Shown: positions 25,417 to 34,472 of the stretch, piece after piece
Layout: every line of letters begins with the position of its first letter
How positions within the stretch are numbered: the first letter of the stretch is position 1
Source: DASRDR01 sp963812945 [NCBI: uncultured Candidatus Rokubacteria bacterium]
Lineage (GTDB): Bacteria; Methylomirabilota; Methylomirabilia; Rokubacteriales
Assembly (NCBI GenBank): GCA_963812945.1
Contig: CAWEXD010000004.1
Span: 62,001 to 126,000, forward strand
Reading direction: 5' to 3'
DNA: 64,000 nt
Notes under the pieces: model-generated
The model's database searches: none
The model's input: the letters and a program-made list of their open reading frames with translations, nothing else
Told to the model about the DNA's origin: nothing
Translations under genes and position numbers: made by a program

Positions 25417-26727
25417 TCAGTATCCTTTGCCCGCAATCCTGAGCACGGAGGGCAGCCAGAGCGAGATGATGGGAAACGCGATCAGGATCGCGAGGCGCAC
25501 GACGTCGGCCACCACGAAGGGCATGACGCCGCGGAACAGCGTGGGGGTCGGCACCTGCGGCAGGAGCGCGTTGATCACGAACAGGTTCATGCCGACCGGC
25601 GGGCTGATCAGGCCGATCTCCACCACGACCACGATGAGGATCCCGAACCACACGGGATCGAGGCCGAGGCTCACGACGACCGGGAAGAACACCGGCACCG
25701 TCAAGAGGATCATCGACAGCTCTTCCATGGCGGTGCCGAGGATCACGTAGATCGCGCACATCGCCGCCACCACCACCGCGGGGTGGAGCGCGAAGCGCTC
25801 CACGAAGTGCTGGAGGTCCCGCGGCATCGACGTGAAGTTGATGAAGTTCGCGAACACGAGCGCGCCGATCAGGATCATGAACAGCATCGAGGTCGTCCGC
25901 GCCGACTCCAGCAGGACGTCGCGCAACGCGCTCCAGCTGAGCGACCGGCGCGCGAGGGCGAACACGAACGCGCCGAACGCGCCGATCCCCGCCCCTTCGG
26001 TGGCCGTGAAGATCCCCGCGTAGATGCCCCCGATCGACAGGGCGAAGAGCGCGACAACGCCCCAGACCCCTCGCAGCGCGCGCCACCGGTCGGCCCACGA
26101 CGAGCGCTCGCCGGCCGGACCGGCGGCCGGCTCGCGCCAGACCATGTACTGGACCGCCAGGCACAGGAGGAACGCGGCGAGGATGCCGGGCAGCACCCCC
26201 GCGGCGAAGAGCCGGCCGATGTTGGTCTCGGTCATGATCCCGTAGATGACCATGATCGTGGACGGCGGGATCAGGATGCCGAGCGTGCCGCCGGCGGCGA
26301 TCGAGCTCGCGGCGAGCTTGTCCGAGTAGCCCAGCTGGCGCATGGGCGGGTACGCGACGCGCGTCATGGTGGCGGCCGTGGCGATCGAGGAGCCGCAGAT
26401 GGCGCCGAACCCGGCGCAGGCCACGATGGTCGACATGGCGAGCCCGCCCCGCCAGTGGCCGATGAAGGTGTGGGCGGCCCGGAACAGCTCCTGCGACATC
26501 CCGGCCCGGGCCACCAGGTTGCCCATGAGGATGAAGAGGGGCACGACCGAGAGCTCGTAGTTGATCCCGGCCGCGAACGTCGTCTGGGCCAGCTGGTCGA
26601 GCGCCGCCGGGATCCCGCGCTTCCAGGCGAACCCCGCCCCGCCCACGATCAGCATGGAGAACGCGACCGGGATGCGCGCGAAGGCGAGCCCGAGGAGGCC
26701 CGCGAAGGCGAGGAGGGTCTCGGTCAC
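25417..26727 (-). CDS. TRAP transporter large permease (DctM)
   Basis: A 436-residue inner-membrane protein with about twelve hydrophobic segments. Family landmarks include PLFILMGNL, GAICGSSIATAATM, GTLGILIPPS and EIGLISPPVGMNLFVI. It carries out cation-driven uptake of an acid delivered by the binding protein at 27313-28341. The GTG start at 26727 overlaps the DctQ stop as GTGA. Last gene of the three-gene operon. Confidence 0.92.
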   Translation of the reverse strand: MTETLLAFAGLLGLAFARIPVAFSMLIVGGAGFAWKRGIPAALDQLAQTTFAAGINYELSVVPLFILMGNLVARAGMSQELFRAAHTFIGHWRGGLAMSTIVACAGFGAICGSSIATAATMTRVAYPPMRQLGYSDKLAASSIAAGGTLGILIPPSTIMVIYGIMTETNIGRLFAAGVLPGILAAFLLCLAVQYMVWREPAAGPAGERSSWADRWRALRGVWGVVALFALSIGGIYAGIFTATEGAGIGAFGAFVFALARRSLSWSALRDVLLESARTTSMLFMILIGALVFANFINFTSMPRDLQHFVERFALHPAVVVAAMCAIYVILGTAMEELSMILLTVPVFFPVVVSLGLDPVWFGILIVVVVEIGLISPPVGMNLFVINALLPQVPTPTLFRGVMPFVVADVVRLAILIAFPIISLWLPSVLRIAGKGY

Positions 26728-27311
26728 GTGGTGTAGCCGGCGGACACGGAGCGAACGCGGCGGGCGCCGGACAGATAGCCCCACACGATGACGAGGCACG
26801 CGACCGCGGCGAGCGCCGACATCACCGCGAAGACCCGGCTGAACGGGCCGTGCGGGATGTGGAGCGTCATCGTCACCTCGTGGGTCCGCATGTGGCTCGC
26901 CGAGAGCACCCACAGCCGCCACGCGACGAAGGCCAGCGCCGCGGTGCTGATCGCGTTGACCAGCACCCGTTGCCAGCGCGCGAAACCAGCGGAGACGAGG
27001 TGGTCGAGCACGTCGATGGAGACGTGACCCTCGCGCGCCGTGACGAGCGGCAGCGCGCAGAAGATCAGCATGCCCATCAGGAACTCGGTGATCTCGTACG
27101 CGCCGTAGACGGGCCGCGTGAAGAGCTTGCGGCCCGTGACGTCGACGAAGGTGAGCACCATCATCGCGAAGAGAACGGTCGCGGCGACCGTTCCGAGCAC
27201 CCGGCCGGCCCAGGAGCCGAGCCGGCCGGGGAACAGGTCGTCGAGGGGCGAGGGGGAGGTCGTCAGCCCGCCGCCGGGCGCGCCCGCCCTCTCGCCTCCC
27301 GACGCGGTCAA
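26724..27311 (-). CDS. TRAP transporter small permease (DctQ)
   Basis: A 195-residue protein with four hydrophobic segments at about 40-60, 75-95, 115-135 and 155-175, and the family motif TRPVYGAYEITEFLM. It forms the complex with DctM. The start is a TTG at 27311 directly after the DctP stop; no good ATG exists before the first membrane segment, so the first 30 residues are uncertain. Confidence 0.85.
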   Translation of the reverse strand: MTASGGERAGAPGGGLTTSPSPLDDLFPGRLGSWAGRVLGTVAATVLFAMMVLTFVDVTGRKLFTRPVYGAYEITEFLMGMLIFCALPLVTAREGHVSIDVLDHLVSAGFARWQRVLVNAISTAALAFVAWRLWVLSASHMRTHEVTMTLHIPHGPFSRVFAVMSALAAVACLVIVWGYLSGARRVRSVSAGYTT

Positions 27312-27312
27312 G

Positions 27313-28341
27313 CTACTTCTTCTCGGCCGCCACCTTCTCGACCTCGGCGCGGAAGGCCCGGATCACGTCCTTGCCGTTCAGGCCCATCTTGTCCATCTTG
27401 GCCGCGTAGTCGGCCTCGAGCTTGTCGGTGAGCTTCTTCAGCTCGCCGATGAACGCCGGCGACATCTCCTGCATCTTCCCGCCGGCCGCCTTCATCGCCT
27501 CCCGGCCCTCCTGGTCGGCCTTGTCCCAGCCGCCCCCGGCCAGGCGGGCGAAGTTCTCCTGGGACACCGACAGGATCGCGTCCTGGTCGGCCTTCGGAAG
27601 GCCGTCGAACTTCTTCTTGTTCATCGCGAACCAGAACGAGGAGCTGTAGAGCCCGCCCCGGACGTAGGTGGTGTACGGGACGAGGTTGGCGATGTTGAAG
27701 CTCTTGAGCGACTCGGTCGGGAACATGATGCCGTCGGCGATGCCCGCCGAGAGGATCTCGTACGACTTGGGGGCCGGCTGCGTGATCACGACCCCGCCGA
27801 AGGCCTCGACGATCGCCTTCGGCACGTCGCCGCCCACGCGGATCTTCTGCCCCCGGACATCGTCCGGGTTCAGGATCAGCTTCTTCGAGTGGTGCATGAG
27901 GCCAGGCCCGTGCGTCATGACCCCGAGGAGCTGCACGTCCTTGTGGATCCCGGCCTTCTCGATGTGCGACTTGTGGGTCCGCCAGAGGGCTACCCCGTTG
28001 TGCACCGCGGTCTCGCCGAGCGCCGGCAGCTCGGCGATGAGGTACGGCATGAAGCGCTCCGGCTGGTAGCCGTACGTCGACCACGCGACGTCGACCTGCC
28101 CGCTGACGACCGCGTCGTAGTGCTGGTTGGGCGCGGCGATCGGCTTGGGCAGCATGGTCACCTTCACGCGGCCCGCGGTCGCCTTCTCCACCTGCGCCGC
28201 CCACGGCTCCATCATGTACTTCACCACCGGGTGGTTGGGCGCCACCCAGTTGGACATGGTGAGCTCGGTCTGCGCCGCGGCCGACGCGCCGAGCCCGGTG
28301 AAGAGACCCCCGATGAGAATCGCCAGCACCGTGCGGATCAT
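27313..28341 (-). CDS. TRAP transporter substrate-binding protein (DctP)
   Basis: A 342-residue periplasmic binding protein with a signal peptide (1-23, ending SAAAQ). The ligand-pocket arginine motif of the family appears in GQKIRVGG, and SYEILSAGIADGIMFP matches the second lobe. It starts at 28341 with an excellent GAGGAGGG ribosome site. It is transcribed first, ahead of the two membrane subunits. The ligand is probably an organic acid; it cannot be narrowed further. Confidence 0.92.
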   Translation of the reverse strand: MIRTVLAILIGGLFTGLGASAAAQTELTMSNWVAPNHPVVKYMMEPWAAQVEKATAGRVKVTMLPKPIAAPNQHYDAVVSGQVDVAWSTYGYQPERFMPYLIAELPALGETAVHNGVALWRTHKSHIEKAGIHKDVQLLGVMTHGPGLMHHSKKLILNPDDVRGQKIRVGGDVPKAIVEAFGGVVITQPAPKSYEILSAGIADGIMFPTESLKSFNIANLVPYTTYVRGGLYSSSFWFAMNKKKFDGLPKADQDAILSVSQENFARLAGGGWDKADQEGREAMKAAGGKMQEMSPAFIGELKKLTDKLEADYAAKMDKMGLNGKDVIRAFRAEVEKVAAEKK

Positions 28342-28428
28342 GGATGCACCCTCCTCATCGAATGCGCGCCGGGTTTGCGGGTGCCCAAAGCGCGTCGCCA
28401 CGACACCCCCGCGCCGGATCGTAGGCGA

Positions 28429-28458
28429 AAGAGACCACGGTTCCGGGTAGGCCGTCAA
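28429..28458 (-). promoter_or_regulatory. Promoter of the DctPQM operon
   Basis: On the minus strand TTGACG (28458-28453), 18 bp, TCTCTT (28434-28429). The -10 box is weak, but the -35 and spacing repeat those of other minus-strand operons in the first 32 kb. Confidence 0.4.
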
Positions 28459-28483
28459 GCCGTTCGGCCCCGCGCCGACGAGC

Positions 28484-30226
28484 CTAGGACGCGGGCGCGC
28501 CCGGCTCGCCGAGGAGCTCGGCGTGGGCCCGCTCCCGCTCCCGGTCGATCTGCTCCGGGGTCGCGCCCAGGCCCTCCAGGATCGCCACGGTGAAGGCCAG
28601 CGCCACCTCCCCTTCGCCCGAGAACGCCTCGGCCCCGGCCTGGCGGAGGGCGGGCAGCTCGCGCACATAGGTCGAACGCGCCAGCACCTGGATCCCCGGG
28701 TTCAGCTCCCGCGCCAGGCGCACGATCTCCTCGCCACCGAGGCCGGAGGCGCTGAGGATCAGGCTCCCGGCCTCGGCGACCCCGGCGCTCCTCAGCGCCG
28801 CGCCGTCGCCTGCGTCACCGTACACCGCCGGCACCCCTGCCTCGCGCAATCGACGCACGGTCTCCAGGTTGAGCTCCACGATGGTGGGCTCGATGTCGTT
28901 CTCCCTGAGGAGTCGGGCGACCGTCCGCCCGACCGGTCCGTAGCCCACGACGACCGCCCGGTGGCGGCTCGAGCGGCGCGGTACGCCGTCGGTCGCGGCT
29001 TCCGGAGTGGACGGGCGCTCCCCTGCCGCCGGGCGGGGCCGGCGGCGGCGCGAGAGCCACGCGTTCACGGGGTCGACCAGCCGGTAGAGGAGCGGGTTCA
29101 GGGTGATCGAAACGATGGCCGCCGCGACGAGGGTGTTCATGGCAGCCGCCGGGAGGACGCCGCGCTGGCTACCGAGCAGCCCCAGGATGAAGGAGAACTC
29201 GCCGATCTGGGCCAGGGCGACGGCCACCGCCAGGCCGACCCTGAGCGGGTAGCCGAGCAGGCCCATGAGCGCGAGCGCGACGAGCGTCTTGCCCAAGAGG
29301 ACGATCGCGAGGGTCGCGGCCACCAGCCCCGGCGCTTCCAGGAGGTGGCCCGGGTCGAACAGCATGCCCACGGAGACGAAGAACAGGACGGCGAAGGCGT
29401 CCCGCATGGGCAGAACCTCGGACGCCGCACGGACGCTGAATTCCGAGCGCCCCACCACCGTCCCGGCGAGGAACGCCCCCAGCGCCATCGACACCCCGAA
29501 CAGCGTGGCGGATCCGACCGCGATGCCCAGCGCCAGCACCAGGACGGTGAGGCTGAACAGCTCCCGGGAGCGCGTCCTTGCCATGTGCTCGAGCAGCCAC
29601 GGAATGACCCGCCCGCCGACGAGCAGGGTGAAGGCGACCAGGGCGGCGATCTTCACTGCCGTCACGGCGAGGGCCATCGACACCCGGGCCGGGCCGTCCG
29701 CCTGGGATCCGACCAGGGCCGGAAGCAACACGAGCACGACCACCGTGAACACGTCCTCGACGATCACCCAGCCGACCGCGATGTGACCGGTCGGCGTGTG
29801 GAGGTCGCGGTTGTCCGTCAGCACCCGGACCAGCACCACGGTGCTGGTCACCGAGATGGCCAGCCCGAACACGATCCCGGCGGTCCAGCTCCAGCCGAGG
29901 GCGTGGGTCACCACCGCCCCCAGCGCCGTCGCCAGGACGATCCGGCCCACGGCTCCGGGGATCGCGACGCGCCGGACCGACCAGAGCTGCTCGAGGTGGA
30001 AGTGCAGGCCTACGCCGAACATCAGGAGGATCACGCCGATCTCGGCCAGCTGCTCCGCCAGATGCCGGTCGGCGACGAAGCCGGGGGTGTAGGGGCCGAC
30101 GGCGATTCCGGCCACGAGATAGCCGACGATCGGCGACAGCCCGAGGCGCTGCGTCACGTATCCCAGGGCGAGGGCGGCGGCGAGGCCACCCGTGAGCGTC
30201 AGGATCAGGTCAAGGTTGTGCGGCAC
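28484..30226 (-). CDS. CPA2 cation:proton antiporter with TrkA-N domain (YbaL/KefB-like)
   Basis: A 580-residue protein. Residues 1-390 hold about twelve membrane segments with the transport core LMFGVGLHF and GWVIVEDVFTVVVL. Residues 415-530 form a cytoplasmic Rossmann (TrkA-N) domain starting AVVVGYGPVGRTVARLL, which in Kef proteins binds NAD or glutathione-type regulators. The start is a GTG at 30226. It should exchange potassium or sodium for protons at the inner membrane. No ancillary KefG/F-type subunit is next to it. Confidence 0.88.
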   Translation of the reverse strand: MPHNLDLILTLTGGLAAALALGYVTQRLGLSPIVGYLVAGIAVGPYTPGFVADRHLAEQLAEIGVILLMFGVGLHFHLEQLWSVRRVAIPGAVGRIVLATALGAVVTHALGWSWTAGIVFGLAISVTSTVVLVRVLTDNRDLHTPTGHIAVGWVIVEDVFTVVVLVLLPALVGSQADGPARVSMALAVTAVKIAALVAFTLLVGGRVIPWLLEHMARTRSRELFSLTVLVLALGIAVGSATLFGVSMALGAFLAGTVVGRSEFSVRAASEVLPMRDAFAVLFFVSVGMLFDPGHLLEAPGLVAATLAIVLLGKTLVALALMGLLGYPLRVGLAVAVALAQIGEFSFILGLLGSQRGVLPAAAMNTLVAAAIVSITLNPLLYRLVDPVNAWLSRRRRPRPAAGERPSTPEAATDGVPRRSSRHRAVVVGYGPVGRTVARLLRENDIEPTIVELNLETVRRLREAGVPAVYGDAGDGAALRSAGVAEAGSLILSASGLGGEEIVRLARELNPGIQVLARSTYVRELPALRQAGAEAFSGEGEVALAFTVAILEGLGATPEQIDRERERAHAELLGEPGAPAS

Positions 30227-30279
30227 GTGAGTACGGCGCCGGTCGGCCCGTCGTCCGGAGCAGCGGGGGGCTCTCGGGG

Positions 30280-30648
30280 TTAGCGCCGCCGCATGTTGAA
30301 GAAGATCTCCCGGGACTTGTGGCGTTGGTCGATGCTCGCCCGGTCCGTCGCGACCAGCACGTAGAGCATGTTCAGAGCCGCCAGGGACGATGTCACCAGG
30401 CGCCGGCTCCTCGTCCGGTTGAAGACCAGCCTGGCCGTGAGACCCTGTTGCCCCCGCAGGCGGCGGTAGAGCCGGTCGACGGCGGACTTCGTGACCAGAT
30501 TGAAGTTGCCCGCCGCCCGCTTGCTGCTGGAGACGGACATCACGAAATACTGGTGGGGGCTGGACAGCACGTAGTAATGCTGCCGCTTGCCCTGCACCTC
30601 CCCGTGGAAGGTCAAGCCCTTCGTGAGGCTCGTGACGCTCAGCTTCAT
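30280..30648 (-). CDS. Hypothetical basic protein
   Basis: A 122-residue protein, strongly basic, that I do not recognise. It has an N-terminal beta-rich half (HYYVLSSPHQYFVMSV), a central KSAVDRLYRRLRGQQG helix and a C-terminal basic end. No signal peptide or membrane segment. The ATG at 30648 has a good GAGGGG site, which supports a real gene. It sits 13 nt after the MetE-like gene and 53 nt before the antiporter. Charge and fold pattern would fit nucleic-acid binding, but that is a guess. Confidence 0.6.
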   Translation of the reverse strand: MKLSVTSLTKGLTFHGEVQGKRQHYYVLSSPHQYFVMSVSSSKRAAGNFNLVTKSAVDRLYRRLRGQQGLTARLVFNRTRSRRLVTSSLAALNMLYVLVATDRASIDQRHKSREIFFNMRRR

Positions 30649-30661
30649 GGTCGTTCCCCTC

Positions 30662-31765
30662 TCAGCCCCACACGCGGCGGGCGACGTCGACCACGAGCTC
30701 GAGCTTTCGGCGCTGCTCGGCCGGTGTCAGTGGATTGCCGGGGGCCGTGCTCGCGAAGCCGCACTGGGGGCTCAGCGCCAGCCGCTCGAGCGGCACCAGC
30801 CGCGCGGCCAGATCGATTCGCCGGTGCAGATCGTCGGGGGCCTCGAGCGCGGGCGTCTTGGTCGACACCAGACCAAGGACGACCCACCGGGAGGGCGCGA
30901 CGTGGCGGAGGGGCTCGAAGCCGCCGGCGCGCGCCGTATCGTACTCGAGGAAGAAGGCGTCGACATCGAGCGCGCCGAAGGCGCGAGCGGCCACGAAGTC
31001 GTAGGCCCCCTCTCCGAGCCACTTGCCCTGGTTGTTGCCCCGGCAGACGTGAATGCCGACGGTCAGCCCGCGCGGGCGCCCGGCCAGCGCGGCGTTCACC
31101 AGGACGACGTAACGCTCGAGCATCTCGGCCGGGTCGTAGCCCTTCGCCCGGAACGCGTCGCGATGCTGTGGATCGCAGAGGAGGCCGAGCGGCACGTCGT
31201 CGAGCTGGACGTAGGTCGCGCCGAGGGCGGCGAGCTCGGCGAGCTCGGCCCGGTAGATCGCCGCCACGTCGGCGAAGAACTCCTCGAGGTCTGCATAGGC
31301 CCGGTCGGACACTCCGGGACGCCATCGCAGGAAGTGCTGCGAGGACGGGCTCGGGAGCGTGACCTTCGGGGTCCGGCGCGTAAGCGCACGCACGTAGACG
31401 AACTCCCCGGTGGCGATCCCGCGACGGCGGACCAGTCGCCCGGTCACCACCGCCGCGCGGTAGCGTAGCGGCTCGCCGCCGGCGCCTCGGAAGCTCATCT
31501 CGGCGTCCATCTCGGTGAACCCGTCGACCGCGTCGGCAAAGTGGCCGAAGTAGATGCCGCGCCGGTACTCGCCGTCGGTGATGGCTTCGAGACCCACGGC
31601 CTCCTGGAGGTCCACGGCTTCCCGGATGTGCAGGTCCTCCTCGGCCCGAAGCCCCTCCGCGGACAGCCGGCCTTCGTCCGCCGCCCGACGCGCCGCCAGC
31701 AACGCGGGTGGACGGAGAAGGCTCCCGATGTGCTCGGCCCGGAACGGAGGGGGGGATCTCAGCAC
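30662..31765 (-). CDS. MetE C-terminal-like protein, second copy
   Basis: A 367-residue paralogue of 7667-8785. Zinc ligands are His239 and Cys241 in HVCRGN and Cys335 in SPQCGFAS. Both copies begin PPFRAEHxGSxLRP and keep STKTP and PLERL. Being next to a divergently transcribed CoA ligase mirrors the other locus, where CoA ligase and MetE-like are in one operon. The GTG start at 31765 is at the beginning of homology. Substrate unknown. Confidence 0.8.
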   Translation of the reverse strand: MLRSPPPFRAEHIGSLLRPPALLAARRAADEGRLSAEGLRAEEDLHIREAVDLQEAVGLEAITDGEYRRGIYFGHFADAVDGFTEMDAEMSFRGAGGEPLRYRAAVVTGRLVRRRGIATGEFVYVRALTRRTPKVTLPSPSSQHFLRWRPGVSDRAYADLEEFFADVAAIYRAELAELAALGATYVQLDDVPLGLLCDPQHRDAFRAKGYDPAEMLERYVVLVNAALAGRPRGLTVGIHVCRGNNQGKWLGEGAYDFVAARAFGALDVDAFFLEYDTARAGGFEPLRHVAPSRWVVLGLVSTKTPALEAPDDLHRRIDLAARLVPLERLALSPQCGFASTAPGNPLTPAEQRRKLELVVDVARRVWG

Positions 31766-31879
31766 GGTCGAGGCTCCCGGGCCGCCGGGTGGCCCGGCGA
31801 GATCCGGCCCGGCGCTACCACCGGGCGGCCGCGGCGCTCGACGGTCACGCGAACCTCGGCTTCGGGGCGGCTCATCGTC

Positions 31880-31908
31880 TTGCCCCCGACGGTAGCACGG
31901 GCTAGCTT
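31880..31908 (+). promoter_or_regulatory. Candidate promoter, possibly leaderless
   Basis: TTGCCC (31880-31885), 17 bp, TAGCTT (31903-31908). The -10 box ends only 6 bp before the GTG at 31915, so transcription would start at or beside the start codon. Confidence 0.35.
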
Positions 31909-31914
31909 ATCGAG

Positions 31915-33495
31915 GTGACGCCGCGGAGCAAGCCTCCGGCCACCGTGTCCTCGCTCTTCCTCGGTGCGCTGCGCGCCGCGCCCGACCAGACCTTCCTCGC
32001 CATGGAGCAGGCCACGCTCAGCTACGCTGAGACCGCCGACTGGTCGAAGGCGCTCGCCTCCGGCCTCGTCGAGAAGGGCATCAAGCGGGGCGATCGGGTG
32101 GTCGTCGTCTCGACGAACCGGCCCGAGATGGTGGTCCTGTGGCTCGCGTGCCTGCGCCTCGGCGCCTGTTTCTGCCCGGTCAACCCCGGCTTCACCAGCG
32201 GCCAGCTGGCGAACGTCTTCCGCCGGATGGCTCCGGCGCTGGTCGTCGCGGAGCCCGGCATGGCGGCCGCCGTGGCGGACGGCATGGCTCGCAGCGAGAT
32301 CGCCGGGCCCGTGGTGGCGCTCGGTCCGGCCGCGTCCGGCTGGGGCTCGTGGACCGACCTCGAGCGGGGCGACGGTGACCCCGGATGGGCCGAGGCGCGC
32401 GAGGGCGACCTCGCGGCGATCCTGTGCACCTCGGGGACCACGGGTCCCTCGAAGGCCGTGGCGCTGTCGCACCGATGGTTCACCAAGATCTGCGAGACGA
32501 CGGAGCGCTACTGGGGATTCAGCGGGCGGGACGTCTTCTACTCCCCGTTCCCCCTCTATCACATCGACGCCCTCGCCATCACCGTCGCGCCCGCGATCCA
32601 CCACGCCACGACCGCGGCGATCGGGACTCGATTCTCCGCCCGCCGGTTCTGGGAGGAGATCCGCCGCTTCGAGGCCACGGTCTTCGACTTCATGGGCAGC
32701 ACGTTGACGCTCCTGTGGAAGCGGGAGCCCCGGCCGGACGACCGGGACAACCCCGTGCGCCTCGGGTGGGGCGTGCCTCTCCCCGACTTCGCACCCGCCT
32801 TCGAGGAGCGCTTCGGCTGCGCGCTCATCGACTGCTACGGCTCGACCGACGTCGGGCTCCCCGTGTGCGGGGTGCCCGGCGAGCCGAAGCCGACGGGCGC
32901 GTGCGGCAGGGCGGCGGAGGGGTACGAGGTGGCAATCCTGTCGCCCGAGGGCGACCGGCGCCCATTCGACCAGTCCGGGGAGATCGCCGTGCGGGTCGAT
33001 GACCCCCACACGCTGATGGAGGGGTATGTCGGTGATCCCGATGCCACCCTCCGCACCTGGCGAGGGCTCTGGCACCACACGGGCGACCGCGGGCGTCTGG
33101 ATGCTCGCGGCTACCTCTATTTCGAGGGCCGGATCAGCGATTCGATTCGCCGCCGGGGCGAGAACGTGTCGGCTCAGGAGCTGGAGGAGCTGATCCAAGC
33201 CCACCCGGACGTCGTCGAGGCGGCGGCGATCGGCGTGCCCTCCGAGCTGACCGAGGAGGACATCAAAGTGTCGGTGATCGCGCGACCGGGAACGGGCCTC
33301 GCCGCGCCGGCCCTCACGGGGTGGATGGCCGACCATCTGCCCCGGTACATGACGGTGCGTTACGTCGAGCTGGTCGACAACCTTCCGCGGACCGACACCC
33401 AGAAGGTGATGAAGGCCGCACTCCGGGCCCGGTGGCGGACGCCGGGCACGTGGGACGCCGAGCTGACCGCCTATCTGCCGGAGGAGCCCCGATGA
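31915..33495 (+). CDS. AMP-dependent acyl-CoA synthetase
   Basis: A 526-residue CoA ligase. The P-loop reads CTSGTTGPSKAVALS, the adenine region CYGSTDVGLP, the hinge HHTGDRGRLDARGYLYFEGR, and the end TDTQKVMKAALR has the catalytic Lys. Two gene-level clues suggest carnitine/crotonobetaine-type or short aromatic acid chemistry (a coupled enoyl-CoA hydratase), but the acid is not known. It starts at a GTG with the promoter almost abutting. Its stop overlaps the hydratase start as ATGA. Confidence 0.87.
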   Translation: MTPRSKPPATVSSLFLGALRAAPDQTFLAMEQATLSYAETADWSKALASGLVEKGIKRGDRVVVVSTNRPEMVVLWLACLRLGACFCPVNPGFTSGQLANVFRRMAPALVVAEPGMAAAVADGMARSEIAGPVVALGPAASGWGSWTDLERGDGDPGWAEAREGDLAAILCTSGTTGPSKAVALSHRWFTKICETTERYWGFSGRDVFYSPFPLYHIDALAITVAPAIHHATTAAIGTRFSARRFWEEIRRFEATVFDFMGSTLTLLWKREPRPDDRDNPVRLGWGVPLPDFAPAFEERFGCALIDCYGSTDVGLPVCGVPGEPKPTGACGRAAEGYEVAILSPEGDRRPFDQSGEIAVRVDDPHTLMEGYVGDPDATLRTWRGLWHHTGDRGRLDARGYLYFEGRISDSIRRRGENVSAQELEELIQAHPDVVEAAAIGVPSELTEEDIKVSVIARPGTGLAAPALTGWMADHLPRYMTVRYVELVDNLPRTDTQKVMKAALRARWRTPGTWDAELTAYLPEEPR

Positions 33496-34277
33496 CATTC
33501 GAGACGGTCCTGTACGACGTGCGTGAGGGCATCGCCCACGTCCGGCTCAACCGGCCGCACCGGCTGAACGCGATGGTGCCGCGGCTGATGGACGAGCTGC
33601 ACAGAGCGCTCCAGACGGCCGCGGGCGACGTCACCGTGCGCGTCGTCATCCTCTCCGGAGAAGGCCGGGCCTTCTGCGCGGGTGACGACCTGAAGGAGTC
33701 GGCCGAGACGCACATGGACGCGGGTCAGGTCCGGGAGTTCGTGGACGCGATCCAGCGAGTGACGGTCGACATCCGATCGATGTCGAAGCCCGTCATCGGC
33801 GCCATCCACGGCTACGCGGTGGGCGGCGGAAGCGAGCTGGCGCTGAGCTGCGACCTGGTGGTGGCAGCCGAGGACGCGCAGTTCGGCTTCCCGGAGACGG
33901 GGGTGGGGCTCTTCGTCGGCGGTGGCGTGACGCACCTCCTGCCGCGCGCCGTCGGGCTCGCGCGGGCCAAGGAGCTGATCCTCACCGGTGAGTTCTTCGA
34001 CGGTCGGACGGCCGAGCGGCTAGGGCTCGCGAACCGGGCGGTTCCAGCCGATCAGGTCCTGCCCGTGGCCGAGGCGCTGGCGCGGACGATCATGGCGAAG
34101 GCGCCCATCCCCGTCGTCCTGACCAAGGTCGCGCTGGAAGCCGGGGCTCAGAGCGACCTGGCCACGGCCATGGCGCTCGAGGCCACGTCGATCGTCGCCT
34201 GCTTCCTGACGGAGGACGCGCGGGAAGGCGCCCGGGCGTTCGTGGAGAAGCGACCCCCCCGGTACCGTGGCCGGTGA
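33492..34277 (+). CDS. Enoyl-CoA hydratase/isomerase family protein
   Basis: A 261-residue crotonase-fold enzyme. The oxyanion-hole segments are visible: EGRAFCAGDDLKE (about 57-69) and IHGYAVGGGSELALSCD (about 101-117). The glutamate positions of true hydratases are replaced around the second active-site loop (PETGVGLFVGGG), so isomerase or another crotonase activity is possible. It acts on the CoA thioester made by the preceding ligase. A strong hairpin follows. Confidence 0.87.
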   Translation: MTFETVLYDVREGIAHVRLNRPHRLNAMVPRLMDELHRALQTAAGDVTVRVVILSGEGRAFCAGDDLKESAETHMDAGQVREFVDAIQRVTVDIRSMSKPVIGAIHGYAVGGGSELALSCDLVVAAEDAQFGFPETGVGLFVGGGVTHLLPRAVGLARAKELILTGEFFDGRTAERLGLANRAVPADQVLPVAEALARTIMAKAPIPVVLTKVALEAGAQSDLATAMALEATSIVACFLTEDAREGARAFVEKRPPRYRGR

Positions 34278-34285
34278 GAAGAGCG

Positions 34286-34320
34286 GGGCGCTCGGCCGGG
34301 ATCTCCCGGACCGAGCGCCC
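34286..34320. terminator. Bidirectional hairpin terminator
   Basis: GGGCGCTCGG (34286-34295) pairs with CCGAGCGCCC (34311-34320), and inside it CCGGGA/TCCCGG extends the stem with one bulge. It lies between convergent genes ending at 34277 and 34366. Confidence 0.6.
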
Positions 34321-34365
34321 TCGGAAACGGGGGCGACCGGGTCGCGGCCGCTCCCCGTGGGTAGT

Positions 34366-34455
34366 CTACGAGATCTTCCGCATGGGCTGCCCGCAGCAGG
34401 TGCCTGCGCTCTCGGACACGTGCCCACATTTCTCACAGCGGTACTGATTTGCCAT
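34366..34455 (-). CDS. 29-residue rubredoxin-like zinc-ribbon peptide
   Basis: A very small protein with four cysteines in RCEKCGHVSESAGTCCGQPM, a single zinc or iron knuckle. A full GAGGAGG ribosome site precedes the ATG at 34455, arguing that it is translated. Similar short zinc-ribbon proteins are known as rubredoxin-like stress proteins, but no function can be claimed. It is the last gene of the minus-strand operon 35116-34366. Confidence 0.7.
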   Translation of the reverse strand: MANQYRCEKCGHVSESAGTCCGQPMRKIS

Positions 34456-34472
34456 GGCTTCCCACCTCCTCT

